Shown here: positions 33,164-41,554 of the stretch, one piece after another
Position numbering within the stretch: the stretch's first letter is position 1
Layout: each line of letters starts with the position of its first letter
DNA from: Caulobacter sp. X
GTDB lineage: Bacteria > Pseudomonadota > Alphaproteobacteria > Caulobacterales > Caulobacteraceae
Assembly: GCF_002742635.1 (NCBI RefSeq)
Contig: NZ_PEGF01000002.1
Location: forward strand, 868,001 to 932,000
Length of the DNA: 64,000 nt
Direction of reading: 5' to 3'
Program-made: the position numbers and the translations under genes
The notes under the pieces: generated by a model
What the model saw: only the letters and a program-made list of their open reading frames with translations
Database searches by the model: none
Told to the model about the DNA's origin: nothing

Positions 33164-34279
33164 ATGATCGCATTCTGGATCGCCGCGACGGGGCTGTCGG
33201 CCGTGACCGCGGGGCTGGTGCTGCGCGGCGCCGCGCGAGCCCAGCCCGTGGACGACGCTCAGGCCCGTCTGGAGCCGCATCGCCGCCGCCTGGCCGAGGT
33301 CGAGCGCCTGGCCATGGACGGCCTCTTGGCGCAGGACGAGCTGAAGGCCGCTCGCGCCGAAGCGGGGCGAGGCCTGCTGGCCGCCGCCGACCAGGCCGAG
33401 ACCTGGGAGCGCGGCGGCGTGGCCGCCCGCAAGGCGGTGGTCGCCATCGCCGGGGCGGCCTGCGTCGCGGGCGTTGGCCTCTATGTCTGGCTGGGCCATC
33501 CCGAGCTTCCCGACCAGCCCTACGCCCGGCGCGTCGCCGAATGGAAGGCCGCCGATCCGTCGTTGCTGCAGCCCGCCCAGATCGCCGCCGTGCTGGAAGG
33601 CGTCGCGGCCGAGCGTCCCAACGACGCCGAGCCGCTGGTGTTCCTGGCCAAGGCCCGGGCCGCCGCCGGCGACATGGCCGGGGCCGAGCAGGCCCTGCGC
33701 CGCGCCGTGGACCGCGCCCCGAACCGCGCCGACATCTGGAGCCTGCTGGGCGAGACCTTCGTCATCGAGGGCAAGGGCGACATCGGCGCCGACGCCAAGC
33801 TGGCCTTCAACCGCGCGCTGAAGGCCGACCCCAACGACCTGCGGGCCCGCTACTATCTGGGCCGCGCCCGCATCGCCGAAGGCGACGTGATCGGCGGCCT
33901 CGGCGACTGGCGCGCGCTGTTGAGCAGCCTGGCCCCCAACGATCCGGCGCGCACCGCCCTGGGCCGCGAGATCGCCACGGTCGAGGCCGCCGGCGGCCTG
34001 CCGACGCCCCAACCCTCCGCCGCTCAGAACCCGCAGGTGCAGGGCATGATCGCCGGCATGGTCGAGGGTCTGGCCGCGCGCCTGGCCCAGTCGCCCGACG
34101 ATCCCGACGGCTGGGTTCGCCTGGTCCGCGCCTACGCCGTGCTGGGCGAGACCGCCAAGCGCGACGCGGCGCTGGCGACGGCGACCGCCCGCTTCAAGGA
34201 TCAGCCCAAGGTGCTGGCCGCCCTGCGCCAGGCCGCCGACACGCCTTCGCAAAAGACCGCGCCCAAGACCGCCCCATGA
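33164..34279 (+). CDS. ccmI: cytochrome c biogenesis protein CcmI (apocytochrome chaperone)
   Basis: 371 residues: membrane segment 1 (MIAFWIAATGLSAVTAGLVL), a cytoplasmic helical loop, membrane segment 2 (AVVAIAGAACVAGVGLYVWL, about 89-108), then a periplasmic TPR domain (NDAEPLVFLAKARAAAGDMA, PNRADIWSLLGETFVIEG, LRARYYLGRARIAEGD). CcmI binds apocytochrome c and hands it to CcmFH. It is first in the ccm operon and overlaps ccmE by ATGA. Confidence 0.9.
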   Translation: MIAFWIAATGLSAVTAGLVLRGAARAQPVDDAQARLEPHRRRLAEVERLAMDGLLAQDELKAARAEAGRGLLAAADQAETWERGGVAARKAVVAIAGAACVAGVGLYVWLGHPELPDQPYARRVAEWKAADPSLLQPAQIAAVLEGVAAERPNDAEPLVFLAKARAAAGDMAGAEQALRRAVDRAPNRADIWSLLGETFVIEGKGDIGADAKLAFNRALKADPNDLRARYYLGRARIAEGDVIGGLGDWRALLSSLAPNDPARTALGREIATVEAAGGLPTPQPSAAQNPQVQGMIAGMVEGLAARLAQSPDDPDGWVRLVRAYAVLGETAKRDAALATATARFKDQPKVLAALRQAADTPSQKTAPKTAP

Positions 34280-34779
34280 GCTTCTGGCCGAAATCTCGAA
34301 AGGCGCGTCGGCGCCTGACCGTCCTGCTGGCCGTCGCGCCGGTGCTGGCCCTGGCCGTCGGCCTGGCGCTGTACGGCATGCGCGACAGCATCTCGCTATT
34401 CTACACGCCCGCCCAGGCCCAGGAGGCCCACGTCAAGCCGGGCCGCAAGGTCCAGCTGGGCGGCCTCGTCCAGCATGGCAGCGTGGTCAAGCATCCGGGC
34501 GGCGACGTCGAGTTCGTGGTCGCCGACCAGAAGGCCGCGGCGAAGGTCGTCTATCACGGCGACCTGCCCGACCTGTTCCGCGAAGGGCAGGGGATCGTCG
34601 CCGAGGGGACGTTCAACGACCAGGGCGTCTTCGTCGCCAAGCAGGTGCTGGCCAAGCACGACGAGCGCTACATGCCGCGTGAAGTGTCCAAGGCTCTGAA
34701 GAAGCAGGGCGAGTGGCGCGGCGAGGGCGCGGGGGCCCCGGCCTATGACGCCTCGGCCTATGGGAAGCCCGCTCAATGA
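34276..34779 (+). CDS. ccmE: haem chaperone CcmE
   Basis: 167 residues: one membrane segment (about 14-34), YTPAQ, the OB-fold core (RKVQLGGLVQHGSVV, VEFVVADQ, VVYHGDLPDLFREGQGIVAE) and the haem-binding site AKHDERYMP with H128 and Y132. It carries haem to CcmF. Both ends overlap neighbours by ATGA. Confidence 0.95.
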   Translation: MSFWPKSRKARRRLTVLLAVAPVLALAVGLALYGMRDSISLFYTPAQAQEAHVKPGRKVQLGGLVQHGSVVKHPGGDVEFVVADQKAAAKVVYHGDLPDLFREGQGIVAEGTFNDQGVFVAKQVLAKHDERYMPREVSKALKKQGEWRGEGAGAPAYDASAYGKPAQ

Positions 34780-36758
34780 TCACCGAGCTTGGCGCGTTCG
34801 CCCTCGTCCTGGCGCTGATGCTGTCGCTGGCCCAGACCGGCCTGTCGGCGGTCGGCGGCGCGCGGCGGTCGGTGGTGCTGGCCGGCGCCGGCCGTGGCGC
34901 GGCCGTCGCGGTGTTCGTGGCCGTGGCGGTGGCCTTCGCCTGCCTGATCCACGCCTTCGTCGTTTCCGACTTCTCGGTCGCCAATGTCGCGGCCAACTCG
35001 CACACCGCCAAGCCGATGCTCTACAAGGTGGCCGGCGCCTGGGGCAGCCACGAGGGCTCGATGCTGCTGTGGTGCCTGGTGCTGACCGGCTACGGCGCGG
35101 CCATGGCCTTCTTCGGCGACAGCCTGCCGCCGCGCCTGCGCTCCTACGCCATCGCCATCCAGGGCGCGCTGGGCGTGCTGTTCCTGGCCTACACCGTTTT
35201 CGCCTCGAACCCGATGGAGCGCCTGCTGGACGTTCCGGTCGAGGGGCGCTCGCTCAATCCGCTGCTGCAGGACCCGGCGCTGGCCTTCCACCCGCCGTTC
35301 CTCTACGCCGGCTATGTCGGCTTCTCGGTGGTCTATTCGCTGTCTCTGGCCGCGCTGATCGAGGGCCGGATCGACGCGGCCTGGGCCCGCTGGGTGCGGC
35401 CCTGGACCCTGGCCGCCTGGAGCCTGCTGACCGTCGGCATCACCCTGGGCGCCTTCTGGGCCTACTATGAGCTCGGCTGGGGCGGCTGGTGGTTCTGGGA
35501 CCCGGTCGAGAACGCCAGCTTCATGCCCTGGCTGATCGGCGCTGCCCTGCTGCACTCGGCTATCGTCACCGAGAAGCGCGGCGCCCTGCCGGGCTGGACC
35601 GCGTTCCTGGCCCTGGCGGCTTTCACCTTCTCGATGCTGGGCGCCTTCCTGGTGCGCTCGGGCGTGCTGACCAGCGTCCACGCCTTCGCGGTCGACCCGA
35701 CTCGCGGCGTGCTGCTGCTGATCATGATGGGCGTCGCGGCTGGCGCGGGCTTCCTGCTGTTCGCCCTCCGCGCGCCCAGCCTCAATCCCGGCGGCCAGTT
35801 CCGCACGATCAGCCGCGAGAGCGCGATCGTGCTCAACAACATCCTGCTGTCGACGGCGACGGCGGTGGTGCTGCTGGGCACGCTGTTCCCGCTGATCCGC
35901 GAGGCCATGGACGGCGAGGCCGTCTCGGTCGGCGCGCCGTTCTTCAACCTGACCTTCGTCCCGCTGATGATCCTGGCCTTCGCCGTGCTGCCGGCCGGCC
36001 CGCTGCTGGCCTGGAAGCGCGGCGACGCCGGCGGCGTGGCCCGCAAGCTGTGGGTCGTGCTGGCCGCCGCCGTCGTTCTGGGCCTGATCGCCTACGCGCT
36101 CGTCCAGCCGCGCAAGGTCCTCGCCAGCGGCGGTCTCGTCGTCGGCTTCTGGCTGATCGGCGGCGCGCTGCTGGAGCTTGCCGAGCGCCTGAAGCTGTTC
36201 CGCGCCGCCTTCGCCGAAAGCCTGCGCCGCGCCCGCGGCCTGCCGCGCGGCGCCTGGGGCACCACCCTGGCCCACGCGGGTCTCGGGATCTTCGTGCTGG
36301 GGGCCTCGTTCGAGACCGCCTGGCGCGTCGAGGCGGCTCAGGCCCTCAGCCTGAACGGCAGCCAGCCGCTGGGCGCCTACACCCTGACCCTGACCAAGGT
36401 CGGCACGGTCGAGGGGCCCAACTACCTGGCCGAGCGCGGCGTCGTGGAAGTGGTCGACAAGAAGGGCCGCCTGGTCTGCCTGGCCGCGCCCGAGCGCCGG
36501 TTCTATCCCACTGGCGGCCAGACCACCTCGGAAGTCTCGATCTGCCCCAGCGTTCTCAACGACATCTATGTCGTGATGGGCGAGCGCCGGGCGGGCGAGG
36601 GCGGCAAGCCCGCCTGGCTGATCCGCGCCTATGTGAACCCGTGGGTCCGGCTGATCTTCCTGGGGCCGCTGCTGATGGCGATCGGCGGCGTCGTCTCGCT
36701 GTCCGACCGCCGCGTGCGGCTGGGCGTCGGCCGACGGGCGCAGGAGACGGTGTCGTGA
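34776..36758 (+). CDS. ccmF: haem lyase subunit CcmF
   Basis: A 660-residue multi-pass protein with the tryptophan-rich WWD motif (LGWGGWWFWDPVENASFMPW, about 232-251), conserved histidines in the PLLQDPALAFHPPFLYAGYV segment and in WGSHEGSMLLWCL, and about 13-15 membrane segments. CcmF with CcmH forms the thioether bonds of c-type cytochromes. A repeat doublet separates it from ccmH. Confidence 0.95.
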   Translation: MITELGAFALVLALMLSLAQTGLSAVGGARRSVVLAGAGRGAAVAVFVAVAVAFACLIHAFVVSDFSVANVAANSHTAKPMLYKVAGAWGSHEGSMLLWCLVLTGYGAAMAFFGDSLPPRLRSYAIAIQGALGVLFLAYTVFASNPMERLLDVPVEGRSLNPLLQDPALAFHPPFLYAGYVGFSVVYSLSLAALIEGRIDAAWARWVRPWTLAAWSLLTVGITLGAFWAYYELGWGGWWFWDPVENASFMPWLIGAALLHSAIVTEKRGALPGWTAFLALAAFTFSMLGAFLVRSGVLTSVHAFAVDPTRGVLLLIMMGVAAGAGFLLFALRAPSLNPGGQFRTISRESAIVLNNILLSTATAVVLLGTLFPLIREAMDGEAVSVGAPFFNLTFVPLMILAFAVLPAGPLLAWKRGDAGGVARKLWVVLAAAVVLGLIAYALVQPRKVLASGGLVVGFWLIGGALLELAERLKLFRAAFAESLRRARGLPRGAWGTTLAHAGLGIFVLGASFETAWRVEAAQALSLNGSQPLGAYTLTLTKVGTVEGPNYLAERGVVEVVDKKGRLVCLAAPERRFYPTGGQTTSEVSICPSVLNDIYVVMGERRAGEGGKPAWLIRAYVNPWVRLIFLGPLLMAIGGVVSLSDRRVRLGVGRRAQETVS

Positions 36759-36775
36759 GGACCGTGGATTTCCAA

Positions 36776-36894
36776 GATCCTCCCCCGCGTTGCGGGGGAG
36801 GTGGCCCAGAGGGCCGGAGGGGGCTAGCTCGGCTTTTTCAGCGATCGCCCCCTCAGTCGCTCCGCGACAGCTCCCCCGCAACGCGGGGGAGCAT
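36776..36894. repeat. palindromic repeat doublet (REP-like) between ccmF and ccmH
   Basis: GATCCTCCCCCGCGTTGCGG and its mirror (CTCCCCCGCAACGCGGGGGA) with GGCCCAGAGGGCC and CTCCGCGACAG stems. The ccmH TTG start lies 2 bp after its right end, so the GCGGGGGAG of the repeat is the only available ribosome site. Confidence 0.88.
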
Positions 36895-36895
36895 C

Positions 36896-37339
36896 TTGAG
36901 AAACCTCGCCGTCGCCCTCTGCGCCATCGCCCTGACGGCCGGCGCGTCCGAGCCGTCCGAGCGCCTGGCCGATCCGGCGCAGGAGGCCCACGCCCGGGCC
37001 CTGTTCCGCGAGGTCCGCTGCCTGGTCTGCCAGAACGAGTCGATCGACGACTCCGAGGCCCAGCTGGCCGGCGACCTGCGGCGAATTGTCCGCGAGCAGG
37101 TCAAGGCCGGCCGCAGCGACGCCGAAATCCGCGCGTTCCTGGTCGAGCGCTACGGCGAGTTCGTGCTGCTGAAGCCGCCGTTCTCGGCCGGCAACGCCGT
37201 GCTGTGGCTGGCGCCGGTGGGCGTTCTGCTGATCGGCGGCGTCCTGATGGTCGGGCTCCTGCGTCGACGCGCGCCAGCGGACGGCGAGCTTTCGCAGGAC
37301 GAGGAAGAGCGGCTGAAGCGTCTGCTCCAAGACGATTGA
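36896..37339 (+). CDS. ccmH: cytochrome c maturation protein CcmH
   Basis: About 147 residues: signal peptide (LAVALCAIALTAGASEP), haem/apocytochrome-reducing motif RCLVCQNESI with C42 and C45, QLAGDLRRIVREQVKAGRSD, a C-terminal membrane segment (VLWLAPVGVLLIGGVLMVGL) and a charged tail. Start: TTG at 36896, directly after the repeat; upstream in-frame codons are repeat sequence. No ccmG/dsbE gene lies in this operon. Confidence 0.92.
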   Translation: MRNLAVALCAIALTAGASEPSERLADPAQEAHARALFREVRCLVCQNESIDDSEAQLAGDLRRIVREQVKAGRSDAEIRAFLVERYGEFVLLKPPFSAGNAVLWLAPVGVLLIGGVLMVGLLRRRAPADGELSQDEEERLKRLLQDD

Positions 37340-37441
37340 CACGATTGCGCCGAAAAGGAGCCTCAAGAAGCTCTAGCCTGGGCGTAAAGATTGGGTCGAA
37401 GCCATTGCACCTTTTACGCGCGGGACTAGGTTCTGAGGTCA

Positions 37442-37500
37442 AAGGGACCGCGCTGGCGCGGGTTGAGGCATAAGGGACCGCGTGGCGACGCGCGGGTGAG
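37442..37500 (+). repeat. tandem repeat of 30 bp upstream of degP
   Basis: AAGGGACCGCG occurs at 37442 and again at 37472, each followed by GCGCGGGT(T)GAGG. The two 30-bp units are about 75% alike. The second unit ends with the GGTGAGGAAAG used as the degP ribosome site. Confidence 0.6.
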
Positions 37501-37511
37501 GAAAGACGAGA

Positions 37512-39089
37512 ATGACCGCTAGGAAGTCGGGTTTCATTGTGGGCGCCGTGGCCGGCGCGGGCGTCGCCTGCGCGGCCTTGGCCGGCGTCGGGATGCGCAT
37601 GGGGACCGCCGCCGCGGAAGCCCCGGCCGTCCGCACCAACGTCGCCAGCGCCCCGGCCTTCGCGCCGCCGCCCGGCGCGCCGATGTCGTTCGCCGACATC
37701 TTCGAGAAGGTTTCGCCCGCGGTCGTCCAGATCAACGTGACGTCCAAGGCCTCGCCGCAGCCGCTGCGCATCCCCGGCTTCGAAGGCTTCGACATCGTGC
37801 CGCGCGGCAAGAAGGCGCCGGGTCAGGGCCAGGACGGCGATGACGGCGACACGCCCGCCACGCCGAAGCAGCAGTCGGCCGGTTCGGGCTTCTTCATCTC
37901 GGCCGACGGCTACATCGTCACCAACAACCACGTCGTGGCCGACGCCGACGACATCCAGGTGGTGATGAAGGACGGCCGCGAACTGAAGGCCACCCTGGTC
38001 GGCCGCGACGAGGGCACGGACCTGGCGGTGATCAAGGTCGTCGATCCCAAGGCCAAGAACGCCGATTTCCCCTATGTGAACTTCGAGAACCAGGCCAAGC
38101 CGCGCGTCGGCGACTGGGTCATCACGATCGGCAATCCGTTCGGCCTGGGCGGCACCGCCACGGCCGGCATCATCTCGGCCTATGGCCGAAACCTGCAGGA
38201 CACCACCTCGCAGTTCGTGAACTACATCCAGATCGACGCGCCGATTAACCGCGGCAACTCGGGCGGTCCCAGCTTCGACATCTACGGCCGGGTGATCGGC
38301 GTCAACAGCGCCATCTATTCGCCGTCGGGCGGCTCGGTCGGCATCGGCTTCGCCATTCCGGCCGACGTCGCCGAAGCGACCGCCAAGCAGCTGATCGCCA
38401 CCGGCAAGGTGGTGCGCGGCTACATTGGCGTCAGCATCCAGGACTTCAGCGCCGAGGCGGCCGAGGCAATGGGCCTCAAGGACGTAAAGGGCGCGATCGT
38501 CGCCGAGGTCGTCGCTGGCGGCCCGGCCGCGAAGGCCGGCCTGCTGCCCGACGACATCCTGGTGGGCGTCAACGGCGTCAAGGTCGCCGACCGCTCGGAA
38601 CTGACCCGCGAGGTGTCCAAGGCGCGTCCGGGCGAGATCATCAAGATGTCGATCATCCGCGACGGCAAGCCGCGCGTCATCGACGTCCGCTCGGGCACGC
38701 GTCCGTCGGAGAACTCGCTGGCGGTCAACGACGACGAGCAGGATCAGGACGGCGGCGGCGCGCCCAGCCCGGGCAAGTCCGCCAACCAGCGGGTCGACGC
38801 CCTGGGCCTGACCCTGGCGCCAATCGACCAGGCCGCTCGCGACACCTACAAGATCGACAGCGAGATCAAGGGTCTGCTGATCGCCGGCGTGAAGGGCGAC
38901 AGCGACGCGGGCGAGAAGGGCCTGGCCAAGGGCGACGTGCTGGCCAACATCAACGGCGTGGCGGTCACCAGCGCGGCCGAGGTCAACGCGGCGGTCGCGT
39001 CCGCCAAGAAGGCCGGCCGGAGCGCCGTCCTGGCCAAGATCATCCGCCAGAACCGTCCGGTCTTCGTGCCGCTGAAGATCGCGCCGTAA
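37512..39089 (+). CDS. degP: Do/DegP-type periplasmic serine protease
   Basis: 525 residues: an N-terminal signal/anchor (GFIVGAVAGAGVACAALAGV), a trypsin-like domain with H140 (TNNHVV), D170 (GTDLAV) and S250 (GNSGGP), a first PDZ (GYIGVSIQDFSAEAAEAMGL, about 300-395) and a second PDZ (about 425-525). It degrades or refolds damaged envelope proteins. The degP-regulator-kinase-glnE order after ccm is common in alphaproteobacteria. Confidence 0.95.
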   Translation: MTARKSGFIVGAVAGAGVACAALAGVGMRMGTAAAEAPAVRTNVASAPAFAPPPGAPMSFADIFEKVSPAVVQINVTSKASPQPLRIPGFEGFDIVPRGKKAPGQGQDGDDGDTPATPKQQSAGSGFFISADGYIVTNNHVVADADDIQVVMKDGRELKATLVGRDEGTDLAVIKVVDPKAKNADFPYVNFENQAKPRVGDWVITIGNPFGLGGTATAGIISAYGRNLQDTTSQFVNYIQIDAPINRGNSGGPSFDIYGRVIGVNSAIYSPSGGSVGIGFAIPADVAEATAKQLIATGKVVRGYIGVSIQDFSAEAAEAMGLKDVKGAIVAEVVAGGPAAKAGLLPDDILVGVNGVKVADRSELTREVSKARPGEIIKMSIIRDGKPRVIDVRSGTRPSENSLAVNDDEQDQDGGGAPSPGKSANQRVDALGLTLAPIDQAARDTYKIDSEIKGLLIAGVKGDSDAGEKGLAKGDVLANINGVAVTSAAEVNAAVASAKKAGRSAVLAKIIRQNRPVFVPLKIAP

Positions 39090-39113
39090 GCGGAAAACAC
39101 CGTCTGAAGACAG

Positions 39114-39153
39114 AGCCCCGTTCCGGTCCGCCGGAGCGGGGCTTCTTCGTTTC
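39114..39153 (+). terminator. rho-independent terminator of degP
   Basis: AGCCCCGTTCCGG pairs with CCGGAGCGGGGCT around TCCG (one T-G wobble), followed by TCTTCGTTT. It lies 25 bp after the degP stop. Confidence 0.8.
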
Positions 39154-39280
39154 TGACCAAGGTTTAAGTTACGCCGGCCGCCGAAAGCGGTATTTCCGGA
39201 GCAACTATCGCGCGTCGGCCCAGAATCGGGAGAACGTCGATCGTTCCGCTGTTCTGTCCGCGCGCATGAGGGGCTCGCTG

Positions 39281-39952
39281 ATGCGTATTCTGATTATCGA
39301 AGACGACCTGGAAGCCGCCGGCGCCATGGCGCATGGCCTCAAGGAGGCCGGCTATGAGGTCGAGCACGCGCCTGACGGCGAAGCCGGCCTGGGCGTGGCC
39401 CAGAAGGGCGGCTTCGACGTGCTGATCGTCGATCGGATGATGCCCAAGATGGACGGGGTCACCGTCGTAGAGACCCTGCGTCGCGAGGGCGACCAGACGC
39501 CGGTGCTGTTCCTGTCGGCCCTGGGCGAGATCAACGACCGCGTCACCGGCCTGCGCGCCGGCGCCGACGACTATCTGGTCAAGCCCTACGCCTTCCCCGA
39601 GCTGATGGCCCGGGTCGAGGCCCTGTCGCGTCGTCGCGAGACGGGCGCGGTCGCCACGACCCTGAAGGTCGGCGAGCTCGAGATGAACCTGATCAACCGC
39701 ACGGTCCATCGCCAGGGCAAGGAGATCGACCTGCAGCCGCGCGAATTCCAGCTGCTGGAGTTCATGATGCGTCACGCCGGCCAGTCGGTCACCCGCACCA
39801 TGCTGCTGGAGAAGGTCTGGGAATATCACTTCGACCCGCAGACCAACGTCATCGACGTGCACATCTCGCGTCTCCGTTCGAAGATCGACAAGGGCTTCGA
39901 CCGGGCGATGCTGCAGACCGTGCGCGGCGCCGGCTACCGGCTGGATCCGTAG
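39281..39952 (+). CDS. OmpR-type response regulator (degP-linked)
   Basis: 223 residues from the ATG at 39281 (GAGGGG ribosome site; an ATG at 39266 is in frame). Receiver: IEDD, D51 in LIVDRMMPKMDG, S/T in LFLSALG, K in YLVKPY. Winged helix: QPREFQLLEFMMRHAGQSVT, IDVHISRLRSKI, VRGAGYRLDP. It pairs with the kinase that begins 33 bp downstream, and probably responds to envelope stress given the protease next to it (inference). Confidence 0.94.
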   Translation: MRILIIEDDLEAAGAMAHGLKEAGYEVEHAPDGEAGLGVAQKGGFDVLIVDRMMPKMDGVTVVETLRREGDQTPVLFLSALGEINDRVTGLRAGADDYLVKPYAFPELMARVEALSRRRETGAVATTLKVGELEMNLINRTVHRQGKEIDLQPREFQLLEFMMRHAGQSVTRTMLLEKVWEYHFDPQTNVIDVHISRLRSKIDKGFDRAMLQTVRGAGYRLDP

Positions 39953-39985
39953 GAGATTGGCGGCGGTTCGCCGCCGAGACCCGCC

Positions 39986-41392
39986 ATGCGTCTGCCGCGC
40001 CTTCTCCGCACCACGCCGTTCCGGCTGACCCTGCTGTTCCTGGCGCTGTTCGCCGCGGCGGCCAGCGCCTTCCTGGGCTACATCTACGTCGCCACGGCGG
40101 GCGAGGTGAACCGGCGCGCCCAGGCCGAGATCAGCCGCGAGTTCGAGAGCCTGGAGGCCGCCTACCGCCAGGGCGGCGTCAACGCCCTTAACCAGACCAT
40201 CGTCGAGCGGGCGACCGGCGAGCGGCCGTTCCTCTATTTCCTGGCCGACAAGACCGGCAAGCGGATCTCGGGCTCGATCGAGGAGTCGCCGATCGCCAAC
40301 TTCTCCGGCGACGGGCCCGAATGGGCCAGCTTCAAGGTCACCGAAACCGATCCGGACGGAGCCGAGGTCAAGGCCGCCGCGCGCGGCGTGCAGCAGCGCC
40401 TCGACCACGGCGAGATCCTCTTCGTCGGCGCCGATGTCGACGCCTCCGAAGCCTATGTCCGCAAGATCGTCCGGGCGCTGTGGGGCGCCGGGGCGCTCGT
40501 CATCCTGCTGGGCCTGGCCGGCGGGGTGGTGATCAGCCGCAATGTCAGCCGCTCGATGCAGGGTCTCGTGGACGTGGTCAACGCCGTCCGCGCCGGCGAC
40601 CTGCACGCCCGCGCCAAGGTTCGCGGCACGCGCGACGAGTACGACGAGCTGGCCGAAGGGCTGAACGACATGCTCGACCGGATCGAGCGCCTGATGGGCG
40701 GGCTGCGACACGCCGGCGACGCCATCGCCCACGACCTGCGTTCGCCCCTGACCCGCCTGCGCGCCCGGATGGAGGTCGCCCTGATCGACGCCGAGAACGG
40801 CAAGGGTGATCCGGTGGCGGCGCTGGAGACGGCCCTGGCCGACGCCGACGGCGTGCTGAAGACCTTCAACGCGGTGCTGGCCATCGCCCGCCTGCAGGCC
40901 GCCGGCGCCGCGCCCGACCAGCGGGTGTTCGACGCCTCGGAGCTGGCTGGCGACATGGCCGAGCTCTACGAGCTGTCGTGCGAGGACAAGGGCCTGGACT
41001 TCAAGGCCGAGATCACGCCGGCCCTGTCGATCAAGGGCAATCGCGAGTTCCTGGCCCAGGCCCTGGCCAACATCCTCGACAACGCCATCAAGTACACGCC
41101 CGAGGGCGGGGCGATCATGCTGCGCGCGCGGCGCACCTCGTCCGGCGAGCTGGAGTTCTCGGTCACCGACACCGGCCCCGGCGTGCCCGAGGCCGACCGC
41201 GCCCGCGTCGTCCAGCGCTTCGTCCGCCTGGAGAACAGCCGCAGCGAGCCCGGCGCCGGCCTTGGCCTGTCGCTGGTCCAGGCCGTGGCGGCCTCGCACG
41301 GTGGCCGGCTGGAGTTGGCGGAAGGGCCGGGCGAGTACAACGGCACCGGTCCTGGGCTGCGCGTGGCGCTGGTGCTGCCGCGGGTGGAGTAG
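39986..41392 (+). CDS. sensor histidine kinase with HAMP domain
   Basis: 468 residues: two membrane segments (about 12-35 and 160-185) flanking a periplasmic sensor, HAMP (VSRSMQGLVDVVNAVRAGDL), HisKA with GDAIAHDLRSPLTRLRARME, N box LANILDNAIKYTP, G1 DTGPGVPE, G2 GAGLGLSLV. It is the partner of the preceding regulator. A GGAGATTGGCGG region precedes the start. Confidence 0.94.
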   Translation: MRLPRLLRTTPFRLTLLFLALFAAAASAFLGYIYVATAGEVNRRAQAEISREFESLEAAYRQGGVNALNQTIVERATGERPFLYFLADKTGKRISGSIEESPIANFSGDGPEWASFKVTETDPDGAEVKAAARGVQQRLDHGEILFVGADVDASEAYVRKIVRALWGAGALVILLGLAGGVVISRNVSRSMQGLVDVVNAVRAGDLHARAKVRGTRDEYDELAEGLNDMLDRIERLMGGLRHAGDAIAHDLRSPLTRLRARMEVALIDAENGKGDPVAALETALADADGVLKTFNAVLAIARLQAAGAAPDQRVFDASELAGDMAELYELSCEDKGLDFKAEITPALSIKGNREFLAQALANILDNAIKYTPEGGAIMLRARRTSSGELEFSVTDTGPGVPEADRARVVQRFVRLENSRSEPGAGLGLSLVQAVAASHGGRLELAEGPGEYNGTGPGLRVALVLPRVE

Positions 41393-41410
41393 GGAAGGCT
41401 AGAGGCTTAA

Positions 41411-41539
41411 AGCGCCCCCTCCGTCTCGTCGCCTATCGGCGCCGATCCACCTCCCCCGTTGCACAGGGGAGGATGACGTCCTCCTCACCCGCGAAGCGGG
41501 GGAGGTGTCGCGACGCGAAGCGGCGTGACGGAGGGGGCG
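41411..41539. repeat. palindromic repeat doublet (CTCC/GGTGAGGAGG type)
   Basis: Outer ends GCGCCCCCTCCGTC and GACGGAGGGGGCGT are inverted; the inner hairpins are CACCTCCCCCGTTGCACAGG and CCTCACCCGCGAAGCGGGGG. It separates the kinase from the convergent M56 gene. Confidence 0.85.
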
Positions 41540-41554
41540 TTGAGCCCCGCCGCT

